Source: Deltaproteobacteria bacterium (GTDB lineage: Bacteria; Myxococcota; Myxococcia; SLRQ01). Taken from it: a DNA stretch of 50,481 nt. A model generated the notes under the pieces. That model worked only from the letters and a program-made list of their open reading frames with translations, had not been told where the DNA came from and searched no databases. The translations under genes and the position numbers were made by a program. Of the stretch, positions 39,562-48,378 are shown piece after piece (the first letter of the stretch is position 1; the number at the start of each line of letters is the position of its first letter). Location of the stretch: the NCBI GenBank assembly GCA_029210625.1, contig JARGFU010000014.1, positions 144,400 through 194,880 on the forward strand. The letters run 5' to 3'.

Positions 39562-42500
39562 ATGACCTTCCAGCGACAGAACCTCCCCCGCGCCCAGCGG
39601 CTGCGCCGCCGCGCCCTCCAGGTGAGCGCGGCCCTCCTCCTCGGCAGCCTCGCGGCCCTCGCGCCCGACGGCCCCTTCGACGGCCGGCGTGACGCCTCGG
39701 CGCTCGGCAGCCGGGCCGAGGCGACGATGGGGAGCGACTTCCGCCTCTCCGATCTGCGCCTCTTCAACGCCGTGGTCCTCCTGGTGCACGACCGCTACGT
39801 GGACGACGACCGGATCCACGCCCGGAACATGCTGCTCTCGGCCCTCGACTACGTCGAGAAGCGGGTGGCCGAGGTACTGATCGACGAGAAGCGCGCCGCC
39901 TCCCATCAGGAGGTCACCGTCACCGTCGGCACGGCCACCCGCACCTTCGACATCTCGGGGGTCGGCGACCTCTGGCAGATGTCGGTGGGGATGAAGGAGA
40001 TCTTCGCCTTCATCGAGGCGAACCTCGTGAGCCACGAGGAGCTGCCCGAGATCGAGTACGCCGCCATCAACGGGATGCTGGCCACCCTCGACCCGCACTC
40101 CAACCTCCTCGATCCCGAGCAGTACACCGACATGAAGATGCACACGACCGGCGAGTTCGGCGGGCTGGGCTTCGTCGTGTCGCTGCGGGACGGCCGCCTG
40201 ACGATCATGAAGGTGCTGCCGCGCACCCCGGCCCACCGGGGCGGCATCCGCCCCCGGGACGTGATCACCCAGATCGAGGCCGAGTCGACGGTGAACATGG
40301 ACCTGACCGAGGCGGTGAAGCGCCTGCGGGGGGTGCCGGGCACCAACGTCTCCTTCTGGGTCGACCGCAAGGGCTTCGAGAAGCCGAGGAAGTTCACCCT
40401 CGCCCGGGCCCGGATCTCCATCGACTCGATCGATCCGGCCAAGCTGCTGACCGGCAACGTCGGCTACATCCGGATCACCAACTTCCAGGGGAACACCACC
40501 TCCGACCTGCGCCGGTCCATGCTCGATCTGGCCGAGAAGGCCGGCGGCCGCCTCAAGGGGCTGGTGCTGGACCTGCGCGGCAACCCGGGCGGCCTCCTCG
40601 ATCAGGCCATCCAGGTCACCGACCTCTTCGTCGACGACGGCACGATCGTCTCGACGGTGGGCATGAGCAACAAGCTGCGCGAGCGGAAGTTCGCCACCCG
40701 GCCCGGCACCCTGAAGGACCTGCCGATGGTCGTGCTGGTGAGCCACTCCTCGGCCTCGGCCTCGGAGATCGTCAGCGGCGCCCTGAAGAACCTCGACCGC
40801 GCGATGGTGGTCGGCTCCCAGACCTTCGGCAAGGGCTCGGTGCAGGTCCTCTACCCGCAGAACGACGACTCGGCCCTCAAGCTGACCGTCGCCGAGTACC
40901 TCACCCCGGGCGACATCTCGATCCAGGACGTGGGCGTCACGCCGGACATCGACCTGATCCCGGCGCTCGTCTCCCGCTCGCGGATCTGGGCCTTCGCTCC
41001 GCGCGAGTCCATGCGCGAGTCGGACCTCGAGGCGAGCATGTCCGAGGAGGTCGCCGGTGCGGCCCCGGGCGCGAACCCGGTGGGCTTCCGCACCGCCGAG
41101 CGGCGCAACACCGACGAGCCGGTGGCCCACCTCACCTTCCTGCGGGACGACGTGCCCGAGGGTGAGGAGATCGACGAGTTCGAGGAGCCCGAGTGGAAGG
41201 AGGACTTCCAGGTCCGCTTCGCCCGCGAGCTGCTCCTCGATGCCGGCGCGACGACCCGCAAGGAGATGCTGCGGGACGCCCGCCGGGTGGTGAACGAGCG
41301 CTCGGCCAGCGAGCGCCGCCGGATCAACGAGGCCGTCGGCAAGCTCGGCGTGGGCTGGAACCCGCCGCGCACCGAGAAGGTGGCCGGCGCCCCCGACGTG
41401 AGCGCGACCCTCGAGGTGAAGGGCGTGGCCCGCGCCGGCGAGGAGGTCCACCTCGTCCTCACCGTGAAGAACGAGGGCAGCACGCCGCTCAACCGGGTGC
41501 GCGCCTGGACCAAGACCCGCTCTCCGCGCTCGGTCCACTACGCCTACCTCTTCGACCGCATCGAGTTCGTCCTCGGCCAGATCGATCCCGGCCGCACCCA
41601 GACCTGGTCGGTGCCGGTCGAGCTGCCCATCGATCTCCCGGCCCGCCACGAGCTCCTCGACCTGCAGATCGCCGCCGAGCAGCACGAGGAGGTCACCTCG
41701 GTCCCGGCCGAGCTCGAGCTCTCGGGCAAGGCCCTGCCCCGCTTCGCCTTCGCCTGGGGCATCGACGACGGCGAGAGCCCCCAGGCCGACGGCGTCCTCT
41801 CGCCCGGCGAGAAGGTGAAGCTCTGGGTGGGCGTGAAGAACGTCGGCGAGGGCGCGGCCCCCGAGGTGGTCGCCACGCTCAAGAACCTCGAGGACGAGCA
41901 CCTCTACATCCACGAGGGCCGCGCAGCGATCGGCAAGCTGCCCCGCGGCGGCACCGCCCTCGGGGAGATGCTGCTCGAGCTGAAGGACGGCTTCGACGAG
42001 CCGCGGGCCCGGATGCGGGTGACGATCTACGACCGGGACGCGGGCGAGTACATCTCCTCCGAGATCCAGGTCCCCGTGGCCCACCGGGGCGACGCCGCGG
42101 TCCGGACCGCCGGGAGCCTGCGCGCCACCTCGGCGACCGAGGCGCGCGCCTGGGCCGCCCCCGAGGCGCCGGTGGTGGCCACCCTGAAGAAGGGCGCCGT
42201 CCTCCCCCTCACCCACGACGTGGGCGCCTACCACCGGGTGTCGCTCGGAGAGGGCCTCTCCGGCTTCGTGGCCGCGGAGGTCTCGAAGAAGCAGGGCGCC
42301 GTGCGCAAGCGGCCCGCGGGCGTGGCCCTCGCCTTCCCCTTCGAGGCGCCGACGATCCAGCTGGTGGGCCTCGAGGAGTCCCCGGCCACCGATCAGGCCA
42401 CCTTCGCCCTGGCGGGCAAGGCCACGGACGCCACCGGCATCCGGGACGTCTACCTCTTCCTCAACAACCAGAAGGTCTACTTCAAGGCCGCCGCGGGGAC

Positions 42501-42693
42501 GGGAGATCGGGAGATCCCCTTCACCACCACCCTCGAGCTGGCCGAGGGGGCGAACAACCTGATGCTCTTCGCGCGGGAGGACGACTCCCTGATCGGTCGC
42601 AAGACGGTCGTCATCTTCCGTCGCCCGGCGACCCTCGCCGCGGCGGTCGAGTCGGCCGCGCCGGACACCGCGCCGGCCAAGAAGAGCCCTTGA
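39562..42693 (+). CDS. Large S41 carboxy-terminal processing protease with C-terminal adhesion-type domains
   Basis: The 1043-residue protein has a signal or anchor segment at about 18-33. The S41 part follows (about 65-470): PDZ domain at about 205-290 and catalytic Ser399 in SASASEIV with Lys424 in TFGKGSVQ, the same 25-residue spacing as E. coli Prc (Ser430, Lys455). LDLRGNPGGLL is the family core. The second half has two CARDB-like beta domains (about 615-860), an SH3-like segment (about 865-925) and an Ig-like domain (about 930-1020). Prc proteins usually have 400-700 residues, so this half is extra. AAGGA lies 6 nt before the ATG. Its stop overlaps the next gene's TTG. Confidence 0.9.
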   Translation: MTFQRQNLPRAQRLRRRALQVSAALLLGSLAALAPDGPFDGRRDASALGSRAEATMGSDFRLSDLRLFNAVVLLVHDRYVDDDRIHARNMLLSALDYVEKRVAEVLIDEKRAASHQEVTVTVGTATRTFDISGVGDLWQMSVGMKEIFAFIEANLVSHEELPEIEYAAINGMLATLDPHSNLLDPEQYTDMKMHTTGEFGGLGFVVSLRDGRLTIMKVLPRTPAHRGGIRPRDVITQIEAESTVNMDLTEAVKRLRGVPGTNVSFWVDRKGFEKPRKFTLARARISIDSIDPAKLLTGNVGYIRITNFQGNTTSDLRRSMLDLAEKAGGRLKGLVLDLRGNPGGLLDQAIQVTDLFVDDGTIVSTVGMSNKLRERKFATRPGTLKDLPMVVLVSHSSASASEIVSGALKNLDRAMVVGSQTFGKGSVQVLYPQNDDSALKLTVAEYLTPGDISIQDVGVTPDIDLIPALVSRSRIWAFAPRESMRESDLEASMSEEVAGAAPGANPVGFRTAERRNTDEPVAHLTFLRDDVPEGEEIDEFEEPEWKEDFQVRFARELLLDAGATTRKEMLRDARRVVNERSASERRRINEAVGKLGVGWNPPRTEKVAGAPDVSATLEVKGVARAGEEVHLVLTVKNEGSTPLNRVRAWTKTRSPRSVHYAYLFDRIEFVLGQIDPGRTQTWSVPVELPIDLPARHELLDLQIAAEQHEEVTSVPAELELSGKALPRFAFAWGIDDGESPQADGVLSPGEKVKLWVGVKNVGEGAAPEVVATLKNLEDEHLYIHEGRAAIGKLPRGGTALGEMLLELKDGFDEPRARMRVTIYDRDAGEYISSEIQVPVAHRGDAAVRTAGSLRATSATEARAWAAPEAPVVATLKKGAVLPLTHDVGAYHRVSLGEGLSGFVAAEVSKKQGAVRKRPAGVALAFPFEAPTIQLVGLEESPATDQATFALAGKATDATGIRDVYLFLNNQKVYFKAAAGTGDREIPFTTTLELAEGANNLMLFAREDDSLIGRKTVVIFRRPATLAAAVESAAPDTAPAKKSP

Positions 42694-43685
42694 GCCGGAG
42701 GCGGCCCGGGGTGATCGAGGCGGCGGCGCTCCTCGGCGCCCTCGCGCTGACCTCGGCCTGCGCCTCACGGCCCGCCACCCCGGCGGCGCCGGCGGCCAGC
42801 CTGGCCTTCGCCCTGGAGGTCCGCGTCGAGGCCTGGGGGGAGGATGACCCCTTCCTCGACCTGCCTCGCGTCCCCGCCCACCCCGGGCTCGAGGGCCTCG
42901 AGGAGTGGCTGGAGGCCGGGACCCTGCGCACCGAGGCGCTGCCGCCGCGCGAGGACGACCCCTACCTGCGCCCCCTGCGGGTGCGCCCGGGCGAGGCCGC
43001 TGAGTCAGGCGAGTGGGTGGGCCGCCTGCGCTACGCCGCCCGGCTGCCGGCGCGTGACGCTCCGCTGCCCCCCGTCCTCGAGGGCTGGCCGGAGGCCGAC
43101 CCGGGGCTCTCGCGCTGGCTGCGGCCGACCACGGCCCTGCCCGCTCGCAGCCCCCGGGTGCGCAAGTTCCTCGTCTCCCGGGTCGAGCCGAGGCTGGAGG
43201 CCGGCGCCCCCGACGTCGTGCGAGAGATCGTCGCGGTGCTGGACGAGGCCGTCCGCCTCGATCGGGAGAAGGCCTCGGGCCCCGGGGTGCTCGAGGCGCT
43301 GCGCACCGGGGTGACGACGCCCAACGGCCTGAACCGGCTGCTCGTCACCAGCCTGCGCACGGCGGGCATCCCCGCCCGCCTGGCCGCTGGCCTCGATCTC
43401 GCCGCGCCGAAGGGCGAGCGCTTCGTCCGCTGGACGGAGGTGCACCTCCAGGGGGCGTGGTGGGCCCTCGCCCCGCCGGGGATGAGCGCCCTACCCGGAT
43501 CGGTGATCGAGCTCGATCACGGCGACCAGCGCTTCCTGCCCCGCAGCGAGGGCACCCGCCTGCGCTTCGTGCTCCTTCCCCTGGTCGTCCCCCCCGGCGA
43601 CGCGATCGGAGAGGCCGCCACCCGGGCCCTCGACGCGAGCGCCCGCCGCCGGGCGGCGCGGGAGCAGGAGGAGGAGCGGGAATGA
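42690..43685 (+). CDS. Lipoprotein with catalytically dead transglutaminase-like domain
   Basis: The 331-residue product starts at TTG 42690 (SRRRPGVIEAAAL), overlapping the S41 stop; a GTG at 42711 is also possible. The lipobox is near Cys24 (ALTSAC). Residues about 200-265 have TTPNGLNRLLVTSLRTAGIPA, then RFVRWTEVHLQGAWWALAPP. This is the transglutaminase core order (GxC...RAxGIPAR...HxWxEV...W...DP), but the Cys, His and Asp are replaced by Asn, Arg and Ala. It fits the inactive transglutaminase group and probably binds proteins or peptides at the envelope. The stop overlaps the next ATG (ATGA). Confidence 0.78.
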   Translation: MSRRRPGVIEAAALLGALALTSACASRPATPAAPAASLAFALEVRVEAWGEDDPFLDLPRVPAHPGLEGLEEWLEAGTLRTEALPPREDDPYLRPLRVRPGEAAESGEWVGRLRYAARLPARDAPLPPVLEGWPEADPGLSRWLRPTTALPARSPRVRKFLVSRVEPRLEAGAPDVVREIVAVLDEAVRLDREKASGPGVLEALRTGVTTPNGLNRLLVTSLRTAGIPARLAAGLDLAAPKGERFVRWTEVHLQGAWWALAPPGMSALPGSVIELDHGDQRFLPRSEGTRLRFVLLPLVVPPGDAIGEAATRALDASARRRAAREQEEERE

Positions 43686-45655
43686 GGAACGCGCTCTCCT
43701 CGCTGCTCGTGCTCGTGCTGCTCGCCCTGCCCGGCGCGGCCGCCGCGGCGCCGCCACCGGACCTCGTGGTGGTCATCGGTCACGATCCGGAGCTCGTCCT
43801 GCCGGCCACCCTCCTCGCGCACCGCAGCGGCGCCCCCCTGCTCCTGGTCGACCCCGATCGGCCGGAGCTGGCGGCGGCCTTCATCGCTCGCCTGAAGGCC
43901 CGCGCACCCCGCCTCTTCGCCACCCCGGACTCCTCGAGGGCCGAGCCAGGGATCGTGGCGAAGATGCTCGGTCTGCCGGCGACCCTGGCCCCGGAGCCCG
44001 CCGCGGCCTCCATCGAGCCGGGGACCACCGGCTACCTCGTCGAGCGCGGCGATCTGGAGGCAGCGCTCGCCGCCACCCACGCCGCCGGTCGCACCGGCGG
44101 CTTCGTGGGCTTCGTGGCGCCGGGGAAACCCGCTGCCAGCCACCCGGCCTTCCTGCCCACGAGCACCGTCGTCGTGGGGCGGCTGGCGCGACGCACGGCG
44201 CCCTTTCTCGACTCGCAGGCGGAGCGCCTGGTGGTGGACCCCGCTTCCCTCCTCGCCACCCTCCCCTCGGATCCCCGCGCGATGGGACAGCGCCGCCTGG
44301 TGCTGGCCAACCCCGAGGACACCCGGGGCCACTTCTCGCCCCCCCACCTCTCCCTGCTGGCGCCCCTGGTCGCGCTGCAGCAGGGGGCCGAGCTGCACCT
44401 GGTCGACGCCGATCCGGCCACCACCGCCGCCCTGGCCCGCCCGCCGGCGGGTTCGAAGACGCCGGTCGCCGACACGGTCACCCTGGTCGCGGACATCCTC
44501 GGGATCGAGCAGCGGGAGATCGACGATCCGGACGACCGCCACCAGGGCCGCAAGCGCGTGCGCCGCTTCGCCCTGCCCAATCTGGTGGGCCTCGGTCCCA
44601 CCACCACCGACGATCCCGAGGCGATCGCGCCGGCCGAGATCGCGGTGGGCCGCCTCGCCGCCCTCGACGTCCACGACCTCTCCCTCCAGCTCGCCCGGCA
44701 GCGCGCCTCGGAGGGAGGCCGCTGGCCGCGCAGCGGGCGCGCCCTGATGATGGCCAACGTCGATCTGAAGTTCCGCCTGGGCGAGGCCATCTCGCGGGCG
44801 AGCGTGAAGGAGCTGGAGGCGGCGGGCTTCAGGGTCGACGCCCACTACGGGCCGGCGGTGGAGGAGGCCCGCAAGGCCGGCGCGCTCGCCGGCCACGACC
44901 TCATCGTCTGGGAGGGCCACCCCCGGGACCTCGGCGTCGACGGCCACCTCGGGCTGCGGGACGAGCTCCTCGACGCCCGCCTGGTGGTGCTCCAGGGCTG
45001 CTACACGCTCGAGCGCAACGACGCCTACGTCCTCGGGGCGCTGGGCGCCGAGTCGGTGCTGGGCACCTCGATGCCGGTCTACAGCGCCTCGGGCTCGGCC
45101 CTGGCCAAGGTCTTCCTCGACGCCCAGCTCCAGCAGGGGATCGGCGCCGGCGAGGCCCTGGTCCACGCCCGCAACTACACCCTGGCCTACCTGCGCCTGA
45201 AGGCGAAGCGGGGCCAGGACGAGTGGCGCAAGACCTGGCGCGCCGCCCTGGCCTTCGATCTCTGGGGCGATCCCACGACCCGCCCCCTCGCCCGGGCCGG
45301 GGAGGACCACCCTCCCGCGATCCGGCTCGAGCGCCAGGGCGATCGCCTCTCCTTCGTGCTGCCGCCGGAGCGCCACCCGGAGGTCGAGACCGAGGCCTAC
45401 TCGGTGTCGATCCACCCCGGAGGACAGCTGGGCTCCCTGATCGGCAAGCTGCGCTCCGATCCCGAGGGCCCCCGCCGGGTGCAGGAGGTCTACTTCGGCT
45501 GGGTGAGCCTCCCGGAGCAGGCCACGCCGCCCCGCCTCGAGACCGGGCTGGACGATCGGGACTGGGCCATGGTCTGGGCCCCGGCCCGCCGCCGCCTCTA
45601 CCTGCTGGTCCACTCGGACGCCCAAGCGGCCCCGAGCTTCCGGCTGCTGCGCTGA
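43682..45655 (+). CDS. Exported clan CD (gingipain/caspase-fold) protease-like protein
   Basis: The 657-residue protein has a signal peptide ending near AAAAAPPPD. Residues about 27-250 contain two alternating segments (VVVIGHDPELVLPATLLAHRS, LLVDPDRPELAAAF; RRLVLANPEDTRGHF) reminiscent of CWB2-like Rossmann repeats. The caspase/gingipain-like part (about 350-535) has candidate His413 (WEGHPRD) and Cys440 (LQGCYTLERND), then GTSMPVYSASGSALAKVF. The order His then Cys with a hydrophobic strand before each is that of clan CD. The last 120 residues form a beta-sandwich. Its ATG overlaps the upstream stop (ATGA). It should be a secreted or surface protease, but activity is not certain. Confidence 0.75.
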   Translation: MRNALSSLLVLVLLALPGAAAAAPPPDLVVVIGHDPELVLPATLLAHRSGAPLLLVDPDRPELAAAFIARLKARAPRLFATPDSSRAEPGIVAKMLGLPATLAPEPAAASIEPGTTGYLVERGDLEAALAATHAAGRTGGFVGFVAPGKPAASHPAFLPTSTVVVGRLARRTAPFLDSQAERLVVDPASLLATLPSDPRAMGQRRLVLANPEDTRGHFSPPHLSLLAPLVALQQGAELHLVDADPATTAALARPPAGSKTPVADTVTLVADILGIEQREIDDPDDRHQGRKRVRRFALPNLVGLGPTTTDDPEAIAPAEIAVGRLAALDVHDLSLQLARQRASEGGRWPRSGRALMMANVDLKFRLGEAISRASVKELEAAGFRVDAHYGPAVEEARKAGALAGHDLIVWEGHPRDLGVDGHLGLRDELLDARLVVLQGCYTLERNDAYVLGALGAESVLGTSMPVYSASGSALAKVFLDAQLQQGIGAGEALVHARNYTLAYLRLKAKRGQDEWRKTWRAALAFDLWGDPTTRPLARAGEDHPPAIRLERQGDRLSFVLPPERHPEVETEAYSVSIHPGGQLGSLIGKLRSDPEGPRRVQEVYFGWVSLPEQATPPRLETGLDDRDWAMVWAPARRRLYLLVHSDAQAAPSFRLLR

Positions 45656-45679
45656 AGGCGCCCCAAGGGCCCGGTTTTC

Positions 45680-45709
45680 TTGACCCTATTGGCGCTGCGC
45701 TGCTAGCGT
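45680..45709 (+). promoter_or_regulatory. Putative promoter for barrel protein gene
   Basis: TTGACC (45680-45685) is followed by 18 bp and TAGCGT (45704-45709). The ATG lies 34 nt further, with GGAGGGAGT before it. The -35 is a good match and the -10 weak. Confidence 0.45.
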
Positions 45710-45743
45710 TTTGATTCGCCGTGCCATCCGGCTTGGAGGGAGT

Positions 45744-46679
45744 ATGCGACGCATCTCGAACATCGCGCTTTCGGCGCTCGTGCTGTCCGCCACCTGCCTG
45801 CCAGGCCTGGCCCGGGCCAACACGAACGACATCCAGGCGTTCCGTCTGGGGAGCCCGGCCACCGACTTCGAGGGCGCCAACGGCCGCTACCGGCTGCTCT
45901 CGACCGATCTGGCCATGGCCTTCACCCCGACCCCGATGCACCCCGCCGAGACCCTCGGCCGCTCCGGCGCCTCGATGGAGGTGGGGATGCGCATGGCGCA
46001 GGTCCACGCCGACGCCCGGGTCGAGGGCAACGGCACCTGCAACAACTCCGCGGACAACTGCCGGGTCTGGGTGACCGAGGGCAACGTCGAGAGCCTCTTC
46101 CTGATGCCGATGGTGCAGGTGCGCAAGGGCCTGCCCTTCTCCTTCGAGTTCGAGACGAAGTTCCAGTACCTCATCCACAGCGAGATGTTCGCGGCCACCG
46201 CCGGCCTGCGCTGGTCGCTCAACGAGGGCTTCGACTTCCTGCCCGACGTCTCGGTGGGCGGTCAGGGCACCCGCGTGATGGGCGTGCGGGAGATCGGCAT
46301 CATCACCGGCGCCCTCGACGTCACGGTGGGCAAGTGGTTCTCGCTGGGCGGCATGGCGGTGCTGGCCCCCTACGCCGGCTGGCAGCGGGTCTGGGTGAGC
46401 GCCATCTCCGAGGTCATCGACTTCGATCCCGCGAACGAGCTGCTCGACAACGCCACCGCGGACGACACGATCTTCGAGGACGTCCTCATCGGCGGGAACT
46501 ACTTCGACCGCTTCTTCGTGGGCTTCCGCTTCAACGCCTACGTGGTGCAGGTCTCCGGTGAGTTCACCTACCAGCCCGCCCACAAGGTCTCGGCCGCCTC
46601 GGTCTCGACCGGGAACCCGGGCTTCCCGGACCAGGGCGCGACGATGACCTTCGCGACCAAGCTGGGCCTCGACTTCTAG
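45744..46679 (+). CDS. Outer-membrane beta-barrel protein
   Basis: The 311-residue protein starts MRRISNIALSALVLSATCL, with a signal peptide ending near ARANTND. The mature part has alternating hydrophobic strands (ASMEVGMRMAQVHADARVEG, ESLFLMPMVQVRKGL, FEFETKFQYLI) and ends with TMTFATKLGLDF, whose terminal Phe is the BAM sorting signal. GGAGGGAGT precedes the ATG. Function unknown; perhaps a small-molecule channel or structural barrel. It shares CTAG (46676-46679) with the convergent GDPD gene. Confidence 0.85.
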   Translation: MRRISNIALSALVLSATCLPGLARANTNDIQAFRLGSPATDFEGANGRYRLLSTDLAMAFTPTPMHPAETLGRSGASMEVGMRMAQVHADARVEGNGTCNNSADNCRVWVTEGNVESLFLMPMVQVRKGLPFSFEFETKFQYLIHSEMFAATAGLRWSLNEGFDFLPDVSVGGQGTRVMGVREIGIITGALDVTVGKWFSLGGMAVLAPYAGWQRVWVSAISEVIDFDPANELLDNATADDTIFEDVLIGGNYFDRFFVGFRFNAYVVQVSGEFTYQPAHKVSAASVSTGNPGFPDQGATMTFATKLGLDF

Positions 46680-47377
46680 ATCAGCACCGACCTCGCGAAG
46701 GCGGGGTCGTTGGTGATCACGGCGTCGACGCCGAGGGCGGCGAGGCGCCGGAGGGTCGGCGCGTCGTCGACGGTCCAGACGTTCACCGCCAGGCCCAGCG
46801 AGCGCCAGAGCCGCATCCTCGCGGGGCCGACGAGGGAGGCCTCGGGGTGCAGCGCCGAGAGCCCGGCGCCCAGCCCCTGCCAGCCGCGCCGCCAGAGGCG
46901 GTGCTGCTCGGTGCCGAAGAGCAGGCCCCGGGGCAAGCGCGGGGCGTGCTCCCGGATCCGCCAGAGCCCCGCCGGGTGGAAGCAGGAGATCAGGGTGCGC
47001 TCCGCCACCCGCAGATCTGCGATCACCCGCGCCACCGCCTCCTCGAGGCCGGTGGGCCGCCGCTCGGTGACCTTCAGCTCGACGTTGACCAGGAGGTCGG
47101 GCCCCGCCGCCTCGTAGGCCTCGGCCAGGGTCGGGATCCGCTCCCCGCCGGGAAGGCGCAGGGCCCGCAGGTGCGAGAGGGAGAGCGCCGCGACCCGGCG
47201 GGGGTCGCCGGTCAGGCGCTCGAGGGTGGCGTCGTGGAAGACCACCACCTCGCCGCTGCCGCAGAGGCGCACGTCGAGCTCGATCCCGTCTGCGCCCTCC
47301 CGCCGGGCCAGCGCGAAGGCCGCGAGGGTGTTCTCGGTCGCCCGGGCGCTCGCCCCCCGGTGGGCCAGGATCTTCAT
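46676..47377 (-). CDS. Glycerophosphodiester phosphodiesterase
   Basis: The 233-residue protein starts MKILAHRGASARATENTLAAF. HRG with Glu (HRG...ENT), GIELDVR and FHDATLERLT form the metal and substrate site. NVELK and VNVWTVDD complete the GDPD fold, so all catalytic residues are kept. It hydrolyses glycerophosphodiesters to glycerol 3-phosphate and an alcohol. Length fits the short cytosolic UgpQ type and no signal peptide is seen. It is divergent from the TatA-like gene, with 39 bp between starts. Confidence 0.92.
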   Translation of the reverse strand: MKILAHRGASARATENTLAAFALARREGADGIELDVRLCGSGEVVVFHDATLERLTGDPRRVAALSLSHLRALRLPGGERIPTLAEAYEAAGPDLLVNVELKVTERRPTGLEEAVARVIADLRVAERTLISCFHPAGLWRIREHAPRLPRGLLFGTEQHRLWRRGWQGLGAGLSALHPEASLVGPARMRLWRSLGLAVNVWTVDDAPTLRRLAALGVDAVITNDPAFARSVLI

Positions 47378-47416
47378 CGCTCGTCCTCGCTCCCGGCCCG
47401 TGCTACTCCCTGAGGC

Positions 47417-47605
47417 GTGCCCACCCTGGTCGAGTTCCTGGTCATCTTGCTGATCGTGATCCTGGTCTTCGTGGCCGGGCGCCTCGGCGATCTGGGCGAC
47501 GGGCTCGGCAAGCTGATCCACGGGGAGGCGCCGCCTCCCGAGCCGCCCCCCGAGGATCCGGCCGGGGATCAGGCCTCACCTTCGGGCTCCAGCGCGTCGA
47601 GCTGA
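47417..47605 (+). CDS. TatA/E-like short membrane protein
   Basis: The 62-residue product starts at GTG as MPTLVEFLVILLIVILVFVAGRL, then GDLGDGLGKLIHGE and a Pro/Glu tail. The hydrophobic helix followed by (G)RLxxLGxxLGK amphipathic helix matches TatA/TatE, which forms the twin-arginine translocation pore. A usual FG before the second helix is AG here, and no tatB or tatC is near. The 3' end overlaps the LRV-like gene on the other strand by 37 bp. Small size and start leave some doubt. Confidence 0.72.
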   Translation: MPTLVEFLVILLIVILVFVAGRLGDLGDGLGKLIHGEAPPPEPPPEDPAGDQASPSGSSASS

Positions 47606-48378
47606 GCCGCCGCCTCGGCCGTCTCCTTGCGGCGGGCGAACTCGGCCACCCGGGCCCCGGCGGCGCGGCGCACCGCCTCGTGCAGGTTGCCGTCGGCGGC
47701 GATCGCCTTCGCGTCGCTCAGAGGAAGGAGAGCGACGAGCTTCAGGGCGATCTCGGTGGGCGTGTAGGGGTTGTTGGCCAGCGCCCGCCGCACCCGCCGC
47801 CGGGTGCTCCAGCGGGGCGCCCGGTAGATCTCCCGGAGCACCTCGGGGCGCGCCGGGCGGCGGGCGGCGAGGCCGACGACCTCCGTCTCGGTCAGGCGGG
47901 GGTGCGCGAGGAGGTTGTGGACCACCGAGGGATCGGGATCGGTGAGCAGCCGCGCCAGCTGCGGCCGGTCGGCCTTGCGGGCCAGGGCCTTGCGGAAGCC
48001 GAGGGTCTTCGAGCGCATCTCCCGGTCGACGCCCCTCTCGTCCTCGGGCCGGAATTCTCGGGCCGGCGGCGGCCGCTCCAGGAGGTGGGCCACCTCCAGC
48101 CGGTGATGCTCCCGGGCGAAGACGAGGAGATCCGAGATCTCGTCCCGCTCCCCGAGCGCCGAGATGGCCTCGGTCATCACCCCCAGGGCGTCGCGGCCGT
48201 GGCGGTCCCCCGCCTCGCGCAGCCGGAGCAGGCCCTCCAGGGCGTCGACCATGTCCTCCACCGACCAGAGCTCGAGGAAGGCGGTGGCGGCGGCCAGGCG
48301 GGCGCTGGGCTCGAGGACGGTGAGGCGATGCGCGAGCGACCCGGCCAGCTCGACCGCTCTCCCGCCGGACGGGCTCAT
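47569..48378 (-). CDS. HEAT/LRV-like repeat protein
   Basis: The 269-residue protein is helical, with repeats such as LLTDPDPSVVHNLLAHPRLTE, VVGLAARRPARPEVLREIY and RRRVRRALANNPYTPTEIALK. These resemble the leucine-rich-variant/HEAT family. No signal peptide is present. Its ATG overlaps the stop of the DUF3426-type gene (ATGA), indicating a joint function with that membrane protein. A general role in protein contacts is likely; the specific one is unknown. Confidence 0.75.
   Translation of the reverse strand: MSPSGGRAVELAGSLAHRLTVLEPSARLAAATAFLELWSVEDMVDALEGLLRLREAGDRHGRDALGVMTEAISALGERDEISDLLVFAREHHRLEVAHLLERPPPAREFRPEDERGVDREMRSKTLGFRKALARKADRPQLARLLTDPDPSVVHNLLAHPRLTETEVVGLAARRPARPEVLREIYRAPRWSTRRRVRRALANNPYTPTEIALKLVALLPLSDAKAIAADGNLHEAVRRAAGARVAEFARRKETAEAAAQLDALEPEGEA

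Noticed and set aside
45656-45680. Terminator after the clan CD protease gene
   Set aside because: GGGCCC followed by a short T-run is a self-palindrome too small for a stable hairpin.
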